Source: an uncultured Clostridia bacterium (GTDB lineage: Bacteria > Bacillota > Clostridia > Oscillospirales > Acutalibacteraceae). Taken from it: a stretch of 64,000 nt of DNA. This document shows, in pieces, positions 62,367-64,000 of the stretch (the first letter of the stretch is position 1; each line of letters starts with the position of its first letter). The position numbers and the translations under genes are program-made. Below the pieces are notes generated by a model that worked only from the letters and a program-made list of their open reading frames with translations, had not been told where the DNA came from and did not search any database. The stretch is from positions 62,001 through 126,000 of the forward strand of contig CAMCPL010000004.1 of assembly GCA_945876745.1 (NCBI GenBank), in the 5' to 3' direction.

Positions 62367-64000
62367 ATGAAACAACCAATGTGTTCGCGTTGCGGCGAAA
62401 GACCTGCCGTAATTTTCTATCAAAAAATGGTAAACGGCGAAATGAAGCCGGAAAGTCTTTGCTTCAAATGCGCGAAGGAACTAAATGTTGATTTAGGTCC
62501 TATCAAAACAATGATTGAAAAAATGGGCATCAGCGAGGAAGAGTTTGAGGCGGCTTCTGAGCAAATGAGTCAATTTATGGAAAATATGGACGATTTCGAC
62601 TTCGGCGACATAGGAGCTATGTTCAATTCCGAAAATGCCGACGGAGCTCAAACAATGCCATTTGCCGATTTGTTCAACGGAATTTCCGGTGATACTGCTT
62701 CCGACAGTAAGCAAAGCTCAAAACAGGGCAAAAAAAATAAAAAGTCGCGCAAGCCTGCCGAGGATAACAGAAAGTTTTTGAACAACTACTGCAACAATCT
62801 TACCGCTAAAGCGAAAAAAGGTGAAATTGATAACATAATCGGCAGAGAAAATGAAATTGAACGTACTGTTCAGATTTTGTGCAGAAGAACAAAGAACAAC
62901 CCCTGTTTAATCGGTGAGCCCGGTGTAGGTAAAACTGCGATAGCAGAGGGACTTGCAATAAAAATTGCAAAGGGTGAGGTTCCTGCACGCCTTGCAAATA
63001 AGGAAATTTATCTGCTTGATTTAACTGCGCTTGTTGCCGGAACACAGTTTAGAGGACAGTTTGAGGGCAGAATTAAAGGACTTGTTGACGAGGTTAAACA
63101 CGAGGGAAATATAATTCTTTTCATTGACGAGGTTCATAATCTTGTCGGTACCGGCGACAGCGAGGGCACTATGAATGCTGCTAATATTCTCAAGCCTGCG
63201 CTTTCAAGAGGCGAAATTCAGGTTATCGGCGCCACTACCTTTAATGAGTACAGAAAATATATCGAAAAAGATGCCGCGCTTGAAAGAAGATTTCAGCCAG
63301 TAAAGATTGAAGAGCCTTCTATTGACGACGCATACAGAATGTTGATAGGTATAAAATCATATTACGAAAACTATCACAAGGTTGCAATTAACGATACCCT
63401 TGTTTATAAAGCTGTCACAATGAGCGAAAGATTTGTAACCGACAGATATTTGCCGGATAAAGCTATTGACCTTTTGGATGAAGCATGCACCTGCGCTAAT
63501 TTGAGAAATCCCGCTATCAGTCGCCTTCAGCTTTTAACAGAACAAAAATCGTCTATTATGGACAGGATTGACGAGCTATCAACGCCCGAAGACGATACCG
63601 AAATTGATTATGAAATGATTTCAAAGCTCAAGAGTGAGCTGATTAATATTGACAACGAGCTGCCGGAGGTTGAAGAAAAGGCAAAGGATAATCAGGTTCT
63701 TGAAGCAGACCTTGCAAAGGTTATTTCAATGTGGACGGGTATTCCTGTTTCAAAGGTTGAACAAAATGACCTTGCAAAGCTTGCCGATCTTGACAAGGAG
63801 CTGAAGAGGCATATTATCGGACAGGATAACGCGATTGAAAAGGTTGCCAACGCGGTTCGCAGGGGCAGAATACAAATAAGCGCTAAAAAAAGACCGCAGT
63901 CCTTTATTTTTGTAGGTCCGACAGGCGTAGGTAAAACCGAGCTTGTAAAGCAGCTTGCAAACGCTTTGTTTGACAGTCCCGATAATCTTATCAGACTTGA
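62367..64000 (+). CDS. clpE: ClpE-type AAA+ ATPase, 3' end outside window
   Basis: At least 544 codons, open to the window edge. It has an N-terminal zinc finger (C6, C9, C32, C35), no Clp-N repeats, a glutamate-rich linker and a basic KKNKKSRK stretch. AAA1 has Walker [10 protein letters not shown] and Walker [11 protein letters not shown] coiled middle section (~385-450) and AAA2 with Walker [10 protein letters not shown] follow before the cut. The zinc-finger start with this layout is ClpE, a paralogue of the ClpC encoded in this window. AGGAG (62351-62355) lies upstream; TTG at 62364 is an alternative start. No CtsR-type site is seen ahead of it, and it follows pgsA closely. Confidence 0.9.
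   Translation, partial: MKQPMCSRCGERPAVIFYQKMVNGEMKPESLCFKCAKELNVDLGPIKTMIEKMGISEEEFEAASEQMSQFMENMDDFDFGDIGAMFNSENADGAQTMPFADLFNGISGDTASDSKQSSKQGKKNKKSRKPAEDNRKFLNNYCNNLTAKAKKGEIDNIIGRENEIERTVQILCRRTKNNPCLIGEPGVGKTAIAEGLAIKIAKGEVPARLANKEIYLLDLTALVAGTQFRGQFEGRIKGLVDEVKHEGNIILFIDEVHNLVGTGDSEGTMNAANILKPALSRGEIQVIGATTFNEYRKYIEKDAALERRFQPVKIEEPSIDDAYRMLIGIKSYYENYHKVAINDTLVYKAVTMSERFVTDRYLPDKAIDLLDEACTCANLRNPAISRLQLLTEQKSSIMDRIDELSTPEDDTEIDYEMISKLKSELINIDNELPEVEEKAKDNQVLEADLAKVISMWTGIPVSKVEQNDLAKLADLDKELKRHIIGQDNAIEKVANAVRRGRIQISAKKRPQSFIFVGPTGVGKTELVKQLANALFDSPDNLIRL

Overview
The window is one contiguous stretch of a low-GC, Gram-positive-type bacterial chromosome. It is packed with operons separated by short gaps that carry intrinsic terminators and sigma-A-like promoters. 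An AddAB nuclease pair, a CtsR-McsA-McsB-ClpC operon, a SigH-like sigma factor, energy-coupling-factor (ECF) transporter genes beside truA, a CsoR/CopA copper operon and AGGAGG-type ribosome sites all point to Bacillota, class Clostridia. An assignment to Oscillospirales/Ruminococcaceae-like gut bacteria is only my inference from overall gene flavour. I see no phage, insertion sequence, CRISPR array or plasmid module. Nearly everything is housekeeping or chromosomal accessory content.

Region by region. 1-16 kb: the tail of tyrS, then a tight and often overlapping run on the + strand: ligA, a membrane protein of unknown function, murD, two M42 aminopeptidases, a GNAT protein, a PLP-dependent lyase, a DUF2461 protein, addB and addA. 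16-25.9 kb: rpmE and a YigZ protein; two PAP2 phosphatases on the minus strand, divergent from the NAD(P)HX repair enzyme; a small lipoprotein; a GPH-type sugar symporter with an unusual cytosolic tail; tRNA-Ser(GCT); and a minus-strand ychF / SigH-like sigma / AIM24 operon. 25.9-30.4 kb: a branched-chain amino-acid operon, ilvB-ilvN-leuC-leuD plus a small protein. leuA, leuB, ilvC and ilvD are not here.

30.5-39 kb: a large secreted glucosaminidase with five CUB-like repeats, then a two-component system and an ABC transporter of the kind used for envelope-stress or antimicrobial-peptide detoxification. Three TGT(A/C)A repeats at an exact 11-bp period lie in front of the ABC genes. 39-42 kb: a csoR-copA copper operon with two CsoR-type palindromes. 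Here a CopZ-like chaperone domain is fused in frame to the end of CopA and has its own potential internal start. 42-46.6 kb: the CtsR regulon operon, in which McsB lacks several residues of the protein-arginine kinase active site. 46.6-49.7 kb: a four-gene unit headed by an IscR-type Rrf2 regulator, with DUF2804, FRG-domain and zinc-ribbon membrane proteins. 49.7-64 kb: ydcF (minus strand), gdhA, ruvCAB-glmM, an rRNA-methyltransferase-like gene, ecfA1-ecfA2-ecfT-truA, a DUF5711 protein, cvpA, pgsA, and a ClpE-type ATPase that runs off the window end.

The most unusual items are the CopA-CopZ fusion with possible internal initiation, the degenerate McsB, the Rrf2-DUF2804-FRG-zinc-ribbon unit, the CUB-repeat glucosaminidase, and the duplicated cytosolic tail of the symporter. 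Family assignments come from reading motifs by eye; no database search was run.
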